A DNA stretch of 64,000 bases from Paractinoplanes brasiliensis (GCF_004362215.1 NZ_SNWR01000001.1:1674001-1738000); one strand, 5' to 3'; numbered from the stretch's first letter, positions 35,330 to 44,290 are shown. Notes: generated from the sequence alone by a model not told the origin. Numbers and translations: made by a program.

Positions 35330-36475
35330 GTGGAAAACATGGGCGATCCCGCTGGTCCGGCGGCCTACCTCGACGCCGCGACCGCGAGTCCACTGCATCC
35401 GGTCGCCCGCGAGGCCTTGCTGGCCGCGCTGGCCGACGGCTGGGCCGATCCCGCACGTCTCTATTCCGCCGGGCGGCGCGCCCGGCAGCTGTCCGACGCG
35501 GCCCGGGCTGCGTTCGCCGAGGCGCTGGCCGTACGCCCCGACGAAGTGTCCTTCTGGTCCTCCGGTTCGACGGCCGCGCAGGCCGCGGTGCTCGGGGCGC
35601 TCGCCGGCCGGGCCCGTCAGGGCGACACGCTGGTGCATTCGGCGATCGAGCACTCCGCCGTCCTGCACGCGGCCGCCCGCGGCAAGGCGGTCGAGGTCGG
35701 GGTCGACCGCCTGGGCCGCCTCGACCTGGACGCCTGGGACAGGGCCGTGTCCGCGCCCGGGGTGGCGCTGGCCTCGTTGATCAGCGCCAGCCACGAGGTG
35801 GGCACGGTGCAGCCGATCGCAGCGGCGGCCGGCTACTGCTCCGAGGCCGGGGTGCCGCTCTTCGTCGACGCCGCCCAGTCGGTGGGCCGTGTCCCCGTAC
35901 CGCAGGGCTGGTCGTTGCTGAGCGCGAGCGCGCACAAGTGGGGCGGCCCGCCCGGAGTGGGTGTGCTGGTGGTCCGCAAGGGTGTGCGTTGGATCTCCCC
36001 GTACCCGCAGGATGATCTTTATCGCCCTCAGCCGCCCGGCAGTGTCGACCTGCCCGCCGTGGTCGCCGCCGCGGCCAGTCTTCGCGCCGTGCTGGCAGAG
36101 GCACAGACCGAGGCCGTACGGGTGAGCGCGCTGGTCGACCGCATCCGCGCGCGCGTGCCCGAGCTGGTGCCGGACGTCGAGGTGGTCGGCGACCCGGAGC
36201 AGCGGCTGCCGCACCTGGTCACGTTCTCGTGCCTCTACGTCGACGGGGAGGCGCTGCTGCACGCGCTGGACAGGGCCGGTTTCGCCGTCTCGTCGGGCTC
36301 GTCGTGCACGGCGTCGACCCTGCGGCCCAGCCATGTGCTCGAGGCGATGGGGGTGCTCAGCCACGGCAACGTACGGGTGTCGCTGCACCGCGGCACCACC
36401 GAGGCCGACGTCGACCGGTTCCTGGCCGTGCTGCCGGGCCTGGTCGAGGGCATCCGGCGGGAGGCGGGGATGTGA
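35330..36475 (+). CDS. cysteine desulfurase family aminotransferase
   Basis: 381-residue class V PLP enzyme of the NifS/IscS-like group, expected to remove sulfur from cysteine and hold it as a persulfide. The opening YLDAATASPLHP replaces the usual YLDNAAT. ISASHEVGTVQP matches the conserved HNE(V/I)G region with S-H-E. FVDAAQSVGRVPV contains the PLP Asp, and SASAHKWGGPPGVG the PLP Lys. The loop SSGSSCTA has the active-site Cys. The downstream TusA-like gene overlaps by GTGA, so the pair likely forms a sulfur relay. Confidence 0.88.
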   Translation: MENMGDPAGPAAYLDAATASPLHPVAREALLAALADGWADPARLYSAGRRARQLSDAARAAFAEALAVRPDEVSFWSSGSTAAQAAVLGALAGRARQGDTLVHSAIEHSAVLHAAARGKAVEVGVDRLGRLDLDAWDRAVSAPGVALASLISASHEVGTVQPIAAAAGYCSEAGVPLFVDAAQSVGRVPVPQGWSLLSASAHKWGGPPGVGVLVVRKGVRWISPYPQDDLYRPQPPGSVDLPAVVAAAASLRAVLAEAQTEAVRVSALVDRIRARVPELVPDVEVVGDPEQRLPHLVTFSCLYVDGEALLHALDRAGFAVSSGSSCTASTLRPSHVLEAMGVLSHGNVRVSLHRGTTEADVDRFLAVLPGLVEGIRREAGM

Positions 36476-36684
36476 TCGAGCTGGACTGCCGGGGTCTGAA
36501 GTGCCCGCTGCCGGTGATCCGGCTGGCGCAGAACATCGGCCGGGCCGCGGTCGGCGAGGTCGTACGGGTGCTGGCCGACGACCCGGCCGCCGCGAACGAC
36601 ATCCCGGCCTGGTGCCGCATGAAGAAGCAGGAGTACGTGGGGTCGCCCGCCCCGGACGCGTACGAGGTGCGCCGGCTCAGCTGA
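36472..36684 (+). CDS. TusA/SirA-like sulfur-carrier protein
   Basis: 70-residue TusA-family protein. The conserved GLKCPLPVIRLAQ holds the sulfur-carrying Cys in the CPxP motif. It would accept persulfide from the coupled desulfurase and pass it to a thiolation or molybdenum-cofactor enzyme. GTG 36472 overlaps the desulfurase stop by 4 bp. The 3' end overlaps the convergent P-loop gene by 8 bp. Confidence 0.88.
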   Translation: MIELDCRGLKCPLPVIRLAQNIGRAAVGEVVRVLADDPAAANDIPAWCRMKKQEYVGSPAPDAYEVRRLS

Positions 36685-37180
36685 CCAGGTAGCCGGTGAC
36701 CGGGGCGACCGGGTCCTTGGCCAGGCTGGTGTCGACGACCAGGCGCGGACCCAGGTACGGCTCGTACTCCGCCTGACGTTCGAGCACCCGCACCCAGTCG
36801 GGCACGCCGTCGTGATCACGAGCGGCGTACCGTTTCTCGACGCGGCGGCGGTGCTCGGCGTCGTCGGAGCACACCACCTCGACCACCCGCAGCGGCACCC
36901 CGGCCCGCTCGGCGAGCTCGACCCAGAGCTGCCGGGCCGCCTTGACCGGGCTCACCGCGTCGATGATCACGTGGTGGCCCATGCCGAGCTGGTCACCGGC
37001 GAGCGCCGCCACCACCCCGTACGCGGTGAAACCGGGCCGGGGCTCGGACACCTCGTACCGCTGGAGCGCGAAGTCGACGGTGTCGACCGCGAGCACACAC
37101 GCGGGCAGCCCCGTGGCCACCCGCGCGGCGAGCGTGCTCTTTCCGACACCGGGCAGACCGGCGAAGACCGCTAAGACCAT
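36677..37180 (-). CDS. AAA_33-type P-loop kinase-like protein
   Basis: 167-residue single-domain P-loop NTPase. Walker A is GLPGVGKST at residue 8. VIIDAVSPVKAAR resembles a Walker B segment, and ERRRRVEKRYAARD-type basic sequence resembles a kinase lid. It looks like a gluconate- or chloramphenicol-kinase-like small kinase; substrate unknown. The gene ends inside the TusA-like gene on the other strand. Confidence 0.75.
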   Translation of the reverse strand: MVLAVFAGLPGVGKSTLAARVATGLPACVLAVDTVDFALQRYEVSEPRPGFTAYGVVAALAGDQLGMGHHVIIDAVSPVKAARQLWVELAERAGVPLRVVEVVCSDDAEHRRRVEKRYAARDHDGVPDWVRVLERQAEYEPYLGPRLVVDTSLAKDPVAPVTGYLVS

Positions 37181-37204
37181 GCCCCGATCAGACCATGCGC
37201 CTGG

Positions 37205-38182
37205 TCAGGCCGGAAGGTGGGCCTTGATCTCGCCCGCCGCGGTGTCGCCGTAGGAGTCGGCGAAGCGCTTGGCGAAGTCCTCGGCGCGGACGTCGTATTC
37301 CTGCGGGCCGACCGACTCGAGCACGAGCGCGGCCACCAGCGAACCGACCTGGGCCGCCCGCTCGAGGCCGAGGCCCCACGAGACGGCGCTGAAGAAGCCG
37401 GCCCGGAAGCCGTCGCCGACACCCGTCGGGTCCTCGGCCAGCACGTCGCGGGCGACCGGCACGTGGATGCGCTCGATGTCGCGGCCGGTGATCTCGACGC
37501 CGTCCTTGCCGAGCGTGGTGACCCGGATCTTGACCTGCTCGAGGACCTGCTCGGAGGTGAGGCCGGCCTTGGTCTCGAGCAGTGAGCGCTCGTACTCGTT
37601 GGTCAGCAGGTAGTCGGCGCCCTTGATCAGGGTGAGCACGTCGCTGCCGTCCATGCGGGCGAGCTGCTGCGACGGGTCGGCGGCGAACCTGAAGCCCCGG
37701 GCCCGGCACTCCTGCGAGTGGCGGATCATCGCGGCCGGGTCGTTCGCGCTGATCAGGACGAGGTCGAGGCCGCCCGCGCGCTGCTCGACCGGTGCCAGCT
37801 CGATGTTGCGGGCCTCGGCCATCGCGCCTGCGTAGAACGAGGCGATCTGATTGAGGTCGTCGTCGGTGGTGCAGACGAAACGCGCGGTGTGCGCGACCTC
37901 GCTGACGTGCACCGAGTCGCAGTCGACGCCGTGCCGCTCGAGCCAGGACCGGTAGTCGGCGAAGTCGGCGCCGACCGCGCCGACCAGGATCGGGTGCAGG
38001 CCCAGCTTGCCCATGCCGAACGAGATGTTGCTGGCCACGCCGCCGCGCCGGACCACCAGGTCGTCGACGAGGAACGAGAGGGAGACCTTGTGCAGCTGGT
38101 CGGCGATGAGCTGGTCGGCGAACCGTCCCGGGAAGTGCATCAGGTGGTCGGTGGCGATCGAACCGGTCACGGCGATCTTCAT
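37205..38182 (-). CDS. PfkB-family sugar kinase, adenosine-kinase-like
   Basis: 325-residue ribokinase-fold kinase. The N-terminal TGSIATDHLMHFPGRF, the GGVASNISFGMGKLG substrate loop, and DPTGVGDGFRAGF with its anion hole and catalytic Asp are complete. M. tuberculosis Rv2202c, an unusual bacterial adenosine kinase of this family, lies in the same position relative to ctaC, qcr and the HesB-like gene, which favours adenosine; ribose or another nucleoside remain possible. Upstream on the minus strand is a TAGGCT hexamer near 38231. Confidence 0.85.
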   Translation of the reverse strand: MKIAVTGSIATDHLMHFPGRFADQLIADQLHKVSLSFLVDDLVVRRGGVASNISFGMGKLGLHPILVGAVGADFADYRSWLERHGVDCDSVHVSEVAHTARFVCTTDDDLNQIASFYAGAMAEARNIELAPVEQRAGGLDLVLISANDPAAMIRHSQECRARGFRFAADPSQQLARMDGSDVLTLIKGADYLLTNEYERSLLETKAGLTSEQVLEQVKIRVTTLGKDGVEITGRDIERIHVPVARDVLAEDPTGVGDGFRAGFFSAVSWGLGLERAAQVGSLVAALVLESVGPQEYDVRAEDFAKRFADSYGDTAAGEIKAHLPA

Positions 38183-38247
38183 GAGGGCCCTCGGGATTTT
38201 CGGGAACAGGGGGCTTACGTACGCAGCCTACCGGCTGGTTACACGCA

Positions 38248-38277
38248 GCAGGCCGCCCCGTTAACGGAGCGGCCTGC
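38248..38277 (-). terminator. hairpin after the A-type Fe-S carrier gene
   Basis: GCAGGCCGC and GCGGCCTGC form a 9-bp stem enclosing the palindrome CCGTTAACGG. The structure lies 28 bp beyond the stop on the minus strand and before the kinase gene. Confidence 0.7.
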
Positions 38278-38304
38278 GGTGCGGTTCTTGCCGTGACGCG
38301 TGGA

Positions 38305-38673
38305 TCAGTGGAACGAGTCGCCACAGGCGCAGGAGTTCTGCGCGTTCGGGTTGTCGATCGTGAAGCCCTGCGCGTCGATCCGGTCGGCGAAATCGATCGT
38401 GGCGCCGGCCAGGTAGGGGGCGCTCATGCGGTCGACCACGACCTCGACACCGCCGAAGTCGTTGACGATGTCACCGTCGAGCGAACGCTCGTCGAAGAAG
38501 AGCTGGTAACGCAGGCCGGAGCACCCACCGGGCTGAACGGCGATACGCAGGCGCAGGTCGTCGCGGCCTTCCTGCTCGATCAGGGCCTTGACCTTCACCG
38601 CGGCGACGTCGGTCAGGAGGACTGTGGTCGGGGCGGTCGCCTCGGCCGACTCGGTGTGCGATTCAGTGGTCAC
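38305..38673 (-). CDS. A-type iron-sulfur carrier (HesB/IscA/ErpA family)
   Basis: 122-residue Fe-S carrier. The three ligand cysteines are in PGGCSGLRY and NSCACGDSFH, the classic C-x(n)-CGC-type arrangement (here CAC). FFDERSLDGDIVNDFGGVEVVVD matches the family. It delivers Fe-S clusters to apoproteins; QcrA, NadA and others nearby are possible clients. GTG 38673 is preceded by GGGAGA eight bases upstream; the frame is open further but unsupported. M. tuberculosis Rv2204c is in the same order. Confidence 0.92.
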   Translation of the reverse strand: MTTESHTESAEATAPTTVLLTDVAAVKVKALIEQEGRDDLRLRIAVQPGGCSGLRYQLFFDERSLDGDIVNDFGGVEVVVDRMSAPYLAGATIDFADRIDAQGFTIDNPNAQNSCACGDSFH

Positions 38674-38792
38674 TGCGTTATCTCCCTGCAAGTGCGGACA
38701 GATCTGCCGTACTGGCCAACGCTAGCCCCATTCCCGCGGATTCCCAATCGGGGTGGCTCAGTTCACCTGTTCCTCACCGACGTCCGCCGCCG

Positions 38793-39908
38793 CTATCCGG
38801 AATAACCGCGACCCCATTGCTCGCTCAGGCGTCCGGCCAGCTCACGCAGCCCGCGGGCGGGTTCGGCGAGCGCGATTTCCGTGCTGCCGAAGTGCTCGGT
38901 CAGGGAATACGTCTCGGTGACACCGGCCGCGGCGGCCTCGCGATAACCCGTCTCGTTGCGCCCGGCGAGCACGACACAGGGCAGTCCCCGGTCGCGGGCG
39001 GCGTTCGCGATCCCGGCCACCACCTTGCCGCGCAGCGACTGGTGGTCGAAAGATCCCTCTCCGGTGATCACCAGGTCGGCCGCGTCGAGCTCCTTCTCGA
39101 GACCGATGGCCGTGCTGACCAGGCCGATGCCCGAGACCACGCGGCCGCCGAGGGCGATCAGGGCCGCGCCGATCCCGCCGGCCGCGCCGCCGCCGGGGAC
39201 CCGCTGCAGGTCCTCGACCCCGAAGGCCTTTTCCAGCACGCCGGCGAACTGCTCGAGGGCGGCGTCGAGGCGATAGACGTCCTCACGGCTCGCGCCCTTC
39301 TGCGGCCCGAAGACGTTGCTCGCCCCCTGCAGGCCGGTCAGCGGGTTGTCGACGTCGGTGGCGGCGATCAGGCTGACCTGCCGCAACCGGGGGACGCCAC
39401 CGAGTGAGGCGGCCGCGTTGAGATAGGCGCCCCCGTACGGGAGGGCGTAGCCGGCGATGTCGACCGGCGGGGCGCCGAGCGCGGCCAGCATCCCGGCCCC
39501 GGCGTCGTTGACCGCCGAGCCGCCGAGCCCGATCACCACCTCGGTCGCACCCGCCTCGACCGCCGCGATCAGCAGCAGGCCCAGCCCGTACGAGGAAGCG
39601 CTGTTGGGGTCTCGCTCCTGAGGGGTCAAAAGGTGCAGGCCGCAGGCGTGCGCGCTCTCGATGTAAGCCGTGGGGCCGGAGAGCAGGATCTCGCCCTGGA
39701 CCGGACGCCCGAGCGGGTCGACCGTGGGCACCGGGACGCGGCGGCCCGGCAGCGCGCCCGCCAGCACCTCGACGAACCCGGGGCCGCCGTCGGAGAGCGG
39801 CCTCTTGACCAGTTCGTCGGGCCTGCCCCAGCCCTCGATCACAGCGTCGGCGACCTCGGGGGCGGACAGGGTGCCGGCGAACTTGTCCGGACAGATCAGT
39901 ACGCGCAC
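38793..39908 (-). CDS. glxK: glycerate 2-kinase (GlxK type)
   Basis: 371-residue type-1 glycerate kinase. RVLICPDKFAGTLSAPEVADAV is the N-terminal signature, RPLSDGGPGFVEVL follows, GLGGSAVNDAGAGMLAALG is the ATP-binding loop, and ITGEGSFDHQSLRGKV is the conserved C-terminal motif. It would phosphorylate glycerate for glycolysis or the glycine/glyoxylate route. GTG 39908 begins MRVLICPDKF. It is divergent from nadA over about 110 bp. M. tuberculosis Rv2205c matches. Confidence 0.93.
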   Translation of the reverse strand: MRVLICPDKFAGTLSAPEVADAVIEGWGRPDELVKRPLSDGGPGFVEVLAGALPGRRVPVPTVDPLGRPVQGEILLSGPTAYIESAHACGLHLLTPQERDPNSASSYGLGLLLIAAVEAGATEVVIGLGGSAVNDAGAGMLAALGAPPVDIAGYALPYGGAYLNAAASLGGVPRLRQVSLIAATDVDNPLTGLQGASNVFGPQKGASREDVYRLDAALEQFAGVLEKAFGVEDLQRVPGGGAAGGIGAALIALGGRVVSGIGLVSTAIGLEKELDAADLVITGEGSFDHQSLRGKVVAGIANAARDRGLPCVVLAGRNETGYREAAAAGVTETYSLTEHFGSTEIALAEPARGLRELAGRLSEQWGRGYSG

Positions 39909-40021
39909 GGTATGAGTGTGGCAGGCCACGTCCGCCACCCCACTCACCGCCGGTGACCGGACCGAAGACTGTGTTTTTTGCTACGCCGACACCCTTCCCG
40001 CGCTGTGCGACGATGGCCGGT

Positions 40022-41191
40022 GTGACGTCGACCTGGACCGAACCCTCGAACACCGCCACCGCCCTGCTCCTGCTGGGCCGGGGCAGCGACCCCGCCTCCG
40101 AGCGCGGCGTGGACTGCCCGGGTGATCTGCCCGCGCCCAGCGATCCCGGCCTGGTCGCCCGGGCCACCGCCGCCAAGGCCGCCCTGGGTGACCGAGTGTT
40201 CGTGCTGGGCCACCACTATCAGCGCGACGAGGTCATCCAGTTCGCGGACGTCACAGGCGACTCGTTCAAGCTCGCCCAGCAGGCCGCGGCCCGGCCCGAC
40301 GCCGAGTTCATCGTGTTCTGCGGCGTGCACTTCATGGCCGAGAGCGCCGACATCCTGACAACTCCGTCGCAGCAGGTCATCCTGCCCGACCTGGCGGCCG
40401 GCTGCTCGATGGCCGACATGGCCGTGCTGGGTCAGGTCGAGACCGCGTGGGAACGCTTCACCGACCTGGGCATCGCCGGCGACGTCGTCCCGGTCACGTA
40501 CATGAACTCGTCGGCCGACATCAAGGGCTTCGTGGGGCGCAACAAGGGCGTGGTCTGCACGTCGTCGAACGCCAAGCGCGCCCTGACGTGGTCGTTCGAG
40601 CAGGGCAGCAAGGTGTTCTTCCTGCCCGACCAGCACCTGGGGCGCAACACCGCCGTGCTGGAGATGGGTTTCGACCTCGACGACTGCGTCCTTTACGACC
40701 CGCACAAGCCGGGCGGCGGCCTCACGGACGACGAGCTGCGCGACGCCCGGATGATTTTGTGGCGGGGGCACTGCTCGGTGCACGGCCGGTTCACCCTCGA
40801 CAGCGTGCGTGAGGTGCGCGAGCGGGTGCCCGGGGTCAACGTGCTGGTGCACCCGGAGTGCCGCCACGACGTCGTACGGGCGGCCGACCAGGTGGGCTCG
40901 ACCGAGTACATCATCAAGGCACTGGAAGCGGCGCCGGCCGGGTCGGCCTGGGCGGTGGGCACCGAGCTCAACCTCGTACGGCGTCTGGCCCTGGCGCACC
41001 CGGACAAGCAGGTCATGTTCCTCGACCGTACGGTCTGCTACTGCTCCACCATGAATCGTATCGACCTCCCCCACCTGGTGTGGGCGCTGGAGGAACTGGT
41101 GGCCGGCCGCGTGCCGAACGTGATCACGGTGGACGAGGACACGGCTCACCACGCGCGCGCCGCCCTCGACCAGATGCTCGCCCTGCCGTAA
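40022..41191 (+). CDS. nadA: quinolinate synthase
   Basis: 389-residue NadA, a [4Fe-4S] enzyme that condenses iminoaspartate with dihydroxyacetone phosphate to quinolinate in NAD synthesis. VLGHHYQRDEVIQFADVTGDS is diagnostic. Three cluster cysteines appear in AGCSMADM, HPECRHDV and CYCSTMNRI. THE PHP-like NLxxRL region is TELNLVRRLA. GTG 40022 is chosen over ATG 40013 because GACGAT (40009-40014) ends 7 nt before it. No nadB or nadC lies alongside, which is unusual because the three often form an operon. Confidence 0.94.
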   Translation: MTSTWTEPSNTATALLLLGRGSDPASERGVDCPGDLPAPSDPGLVARATAAKAALGDRVFVLGHHYQRDEVIQFADVTGDSFKLAQQAAARPDAEFIVFCGVHFMAESADILTTPSQQVILPDLAAGCSMADMAVLGQVETAWERFTDLGIAGDVVPVTYMNSSADIKGFVGRNKGVVCTSSNAKRALTWSFEQGSKVFFLPDQHLGRNTAVLEMGFDLDDCVLYDPHKPGGGLTDDELRDARMILWRGHCSVHGRFTLDSVREVRERVPGVNVLVHPECRHDVVRAADQVGSTEYIIKALEAAPAGSAWAVGTELNLVRRLALAHPDKQVMFLDRTVCYCSTMNRIDLPHLVWALEELVAGRVPNVITVDEDTAHHARAALDQMLALP

Positions 41192-41400
41192 CGGAATGTA
41201 GTCAGTAAGATCCGCTGGGCGCGTTTCTTTCTTTCCGTTGTCTTAACTGTCGGGTTTTCTGGGCCCACAGGCGTTGTGTGACTGGCGTCCTTGTCACTCA
41301 GCGCTATGCTTCCCCGGTTGCAGAAACGGGTACCCCAGCCCGGTCCTGCCCCCTCGATCATCTTTGGGCGCCCCCTGACGCCCGCCTGCTGGAGGTTACG
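41192..41400. other. leader region of murA
   Basis: 209 bp between nadA and the TTG start of murA. The first 60 bp are comparatively pyrimidine-rich. A TATGCT hexamer near 41311 could be a -10 box. GGAGG at 41391-41395 is the ribosome site. No riboswitch fold is apparent to me. Confidence 0.35.
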
Positions 41401-42756
41401 TTGACCGACGACGTCCTGGTCGTGCACGGCGGTACGCCGCTGCAGGGTCAGATCCGGGTCCGTGGCGCCAAGAACCTCGTGTCCAAGGCGATGGTGGCCG
41501 CCCTGCTGGGCGAGACGCCGAGCCGCCTGTTCGACGTCCCGCGCATCCGCGATGTCGAGGTCGTCCGCGGCCTGCTCGAACTGCACGGTGTCAAGGTCAG
41601 CGACGGCGCCGACGACGGCGAGATCGTCATGGACCCGACCAACGTCGAGAGCGCCAGCACCGACGAGATCAACGTGCACGCGGGGTCGAGCCGCATCCCG
41701 ATCCTGTTCTGCGGCCCGCTGCTGCACCGCCTCGGGCACGCGTTCATCCCCGACCTGGGCGGCTGCCACATCGGCCCGCGCCCGATCGACTTCCACATCC
41801 AGGCGCTGCGCGAGTTCGGCGCCGCGGTCGAGAAGACGCCCGAGGGCATGCACCTGAGCGCGCCCCACGGCCTCAAGGGCGCCAAGCTCGAACTGCCCTA
41901 CCCCAGCGTCGGCGCCACCGAGCAGGTGCTGCTGACCGCCGTACGGGCCGAGGGTGTCACCGAGCTGCGCAACGCGGCCATCGAGCCGGAGATCATCGAC
42001 CTCATCTGCGTGCTGCAGAAAATGGGCGCGATCATCACCGTCCACACCGACCGGGTCATCGAGATCCAGGGCGTGCCCCGGCTGTACGGCTACCAGCACA
42101 AGCCCATCCCCGACCGGATCGAGGCCGCCAGCTGGGCCGCCGCCGCGCTGGCGACCAAGGGCGAGATCGAGGTGCTCGGCGCCCGTCAGGCCGACATGAT
42201 GACGTTCCTCAACGTCTTCCGGTCGATCGGCGGCGAGTTCCAGATCACCGACGACAGGGTGGCCCGTCCGGGCGTGACCGGCGCCGAGGGCGGCATCAAG
42301 TTCTGGCACCCCGGCCACGAGCTGCAGGCCGTGGCGCTCGAGACCGACGTGCACCCCGGCTTCATGACCGACTGGCAGCAGCCGCTGGTGGTCGCGCTGA
42401 CCCAGGCCCGCGGCCTGTCGATCATGCACGAGACCGTGTACGAGCAGCGCCTGGGCTACACCGACGCGCTCAACCAGATGGGCGCCACCATCCAGGTCTA
42501 CCGGGACTGCCTCGGTGGCACCCCGTGCCGGTTCGGCCGCCGCAACTTCAAGCACTCCGCGGTCATCGCCGGCCCGTCCAAGCTGCACGCGGCCGACCTG
42601 GTGATCCCCGACCTGCGCGCCGGCTTCGCCCACCTGATCGCGGCGATGGCCGCCGAGGGCACCTCCCGGGTGTACGGCGTCGACCTGATCAACCGCGGCT
42701 ACGAGGACTTCGAGGGCAAGCTGGCCGCCCTCGGCGCCCACGTCGAGCGGCTCTAG
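41401..42756 (+). CDS. murA: UDP-N-acetylglucosamine 1-carboxyvinyltransferase (MurA-type)
   Basis: 451-residue enolpyruvyl transferase of the first committed peptidoglycan step. QIRVRGAKNLVSKAMVAALL is the N-terminal hinge; GGCHIGPRPIDFH contains the reactive loop Cys that fosfomycin targets in E. coli; ALPYPSVGATEQVLL-like and DRIEAASW segments and TDVHPGFMTDWQQPL are complete, the last holding the catalytic Asp. Sequence closely resembles the second MurA of Streptomyces. TTG 41401 follows GGAGG by 5 nt; a TTG start is rare here. Upstream GTG 41278 would add unconserved sequence. Confidence 0.93.
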   Translation: MTDDVLVVHGGTPLQGQIRVRGAKNLVSKAMVAALLGETPSRLFDVPRIRDVEVVRGLLELHGVKVSDGADDGEIVMDPTNVESASTDEINVHAGSSRIPILFCGPLLHRLGHAFIPDLGGCHIGPRPIDFHIQALREFGAAVEKTPEGMHLSAPHGLKGAKLELPYPSVGATEQVLLTAVRAEGVTELRNAAIEPEIIDLICVLQKMGAIITVHTDRVIEIQGVPRLYGYQHKPIPDRIEAASWAAAALATKGEIEVLGARQADMMTFLNVFRSIGGEFQITDDRVARPGVTGAEGGIKFWHPGHELQAVALETDVHPGFMTDWQQPLVVALTQARGLSIMHETVYEQRLGYTDALNQMGATIQVYRDCLGGTPCRFGRRNFKHSAVIAGPSKLHAADLVIPDLRAGFAHLIAAMAAEGTSRVYGVDLINRGYEDFEGKLAALGAHVERL

Positions 42757-42777
42757 TTCTTCAGTTTCATCACTATC

Positions 42778-42808
42778 AGCGGCGCGGTGTGAATCACACC
42801 GCGCCGCT
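42778..42808 (+). terminator. strong hairpin after murA
   Basis: AGCGGCGCGGTGTG and CACACCGCGCCGCT form a perfect 14-bp stem with an AAT loop, 22 bp after the murA stop and just before the promoter of the next gene. Confidence 0.8.
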
Positions 42809-42812
42809 TGGC

Positions 42813-42818
42813 TACTCT
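42813..42818 (+). promoter_or_regulatory. -10 box TACTCT for leaderless DUF3043 gene
   Basis: TACTCT ends 6 nt before GTG 42825, directly after the murA terminator. Confidence 0.5.
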
Positions 42819-42824
42819 CTGAGC

Positions 42825-43448
42825 GTGCCCTCGCTTTTTCGCCGCAAGCAGTCCGATGTCACCGCCGCTCCCGAGGTTGAGGAGGTGGTGAGTCCGGCTG
42901 AGCCGCGCCCCAAGGGCTACACCCCCAGCAAGAAGGAGCTCGGCGTCGTCACGCCCAAGCGTGTGACGACCGGCCGCCGCGTCGGCGCCGAGCCCGCCCC
43001 GGCCAACCGCCGCGAGCAGGTCAAACAAATGCGCGAGCGGCAGCGGGCCGAGCGGGCCGAGGCCTCCGCGGGCATGCGCAACGGCGACGAGCGTTATCTG
43101 CTGGCCCGCGACCGCGGCCCCGAGCGTGCTCTGGTCCGCGACATCATCGACAGCCGCCGTACGGTCGGCACCTACTTCTTCGGCGGCGCGCTGCTCGTGC
43201 TGATCGGCTCCACGGTGCAGATCCCCGCCGTCCAGCTGGCCAGCAACCTGCTGTGGCTGATGCTGGCGCTCGGCGTGATCGTCGACAGCGTGCTGATCTC
43301 GCGCAAGGTCAAGCGCCTGGTCAACGAGCGCTTCCCCAAGACCGGCCAGCGGATCGGATCGCTGCAGATCTACGGCGTGATGCGGGGCCTGACGTTCCGC
43401 CGCATGCGGGTGCCGAAGCCGCGGGTCGAGCTCGGCGAGGCCGTCTGA
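42825..43448 (+). CDS. DUF3043-family membrane protein
   Basis: 207-residue protein with a basic, disordered N-terminal half (RRKQSDV, GYTPSKKELGVVTPKR) and two closely spaced helices (TYFFGGALLVLIGST and LLWLMLALGVIVDSVLI) followed by a basic tail. This is the DUF3043 pattern common in actinobacteria (compare M. tuberculosis Rv2206). Function unknown. The N-terminal KGYTPSKKELGVVTPKR is likely a conserved interaction motif. Confidence 0.82.
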   Translation: MPSLFRRKQSDVTAAPEVEEVVSPAEPRPKGYTPSKKELGVVTPKRVTTGRRVGAEPAPANRREQVKQMRERQRAERAEASAGMRNGDERYLLARDRGPERALVRDIIDSRRTVGTYFFGGALLVLIGSTVQIPAVQLASNLLWLMLALGVIVDSVLISRKVKRLVNERFPKTGQRIGSLQIYGVMRGLTFRRMRVPKPRVELGEAV

Positions 43449-43504
43449 TCCCGGCGGTTCTTGCCGATTCAGCAAGGCTGCGTGCGCTTGACGCAAACAG
43501 CCCC

Positions 43505-43510
43505 TAGCTT
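43505..43510 (+). promoter_or_regulatory. -10 box TAGCTT for leaderless methyltransferase gene
   Basis: TAGCTT ends 6 nt before ATG 43517. TTGACG at 43488-43493 is nearby but only 11 nt upstream, so it is not a normally spaced -35. Confidence 0.4.
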
Positions 43511-43516
43511 CGAGGC

Positions 43517-44275
43517 ATGGCACACGACCACCTGATCGAAATGCTCGACCTGGACGCCGAGGTCCTGAGCGACTACCACCGCGACCTGATCACCTGGGTC
43601 GGCCGCGAGGCCCCCGAGCGCCCGCACGTGGTCGACCTGGGCGCGGGCAGCGGCACCGGCGCCCTGGCCCTGGCCCGCGAACTGCCCGGCGCCCGCGTCA
43701 CCGCGGTCGACATGTCCCCCGACATGCTCGCCTACCTGCGCACCCGCGCCGCGGAGGCCGGGCTGGGCGACCGCATCCGCACGGTCGAAGCCGACCTGGA
43801 CCAGCCCTGGCCCGACCTGGGCGAGGTCGACGTGATCTGGGCGGCGTCCTCGATGCACCACATGGCCGATCCCGCCTTCGCGCTGACCTCGGCCCACGCC
43901 GCGCTCCGGCCCGGCGGCCTGCTCGTGATCGCCGAACTCGACTCGCTGCCCCGCTTCCTGACCGGCACGCCCGACGAGGAGGTCGAGGCGCTGGCCCACA
44001 CCCAGGCGGACAAGGCGCGACACGAAGCCGGCATGCACATGCACGAGAACTGGGGGCGGCTCGCCTCGCGGGCCGGTTTCACCGATGTGGTCAAGCGGCG
44101 CTTCGAGATCGCGCTGGACCCGCCGCTGGACGCCGCTGTCGTGCGCTACGCCGAGATGTGCCTGAGGCGGTTGGGCGAAGCGGTGCCGGGGGCGGACCGG
44201 GTTGTCGCGGGGCTGCACGGGCGGACCGACTTGAGCGTGCGCACCGAGCGCACGGTGTGGCTGGCCCGCCGCTGA
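43517..44275 (+). CDS. class I SAM-dependent methyltransferase
   Basis: 252-residue small-molecule methyltransferase. SAM motif I is VVDLGAGSGTGALALA (residues about 38-53), followed by VTAVDMSPDMLAYL and WAASSMHHMADP (motif IV-like), then RPGGLLVIAELDSLPRF. The substrate is unknown. The C-terminal part (about 150-252) is helical and lacks a recognised domain. Nearby genes give no pathway hint. Confidence 0.85.
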   Translation: MAHDHLIEMLDLDAEVLSDYHRDLITWVGREAPERPHVVDLGAGSGTGALALARELPGARVTAVDMSPDMLAYLRTRAAEAGLGDRIRTVEADLDQPWPDLGEVDVIWAASSMHHMADPAFALTSAHAALRPGGLLVIAELDSLPRFLTGTPDEEVEALAHTQADKARHEAGMHMHENWGRLASRAGFTDVVKRRFEIALDPPLDAAVVRYAEMCLRRLGEAVPGADRVVAGLHGRTDLSVRTERTVWLARR

Positions 44276-44290
44276 CGATCGCGTCCCCTG

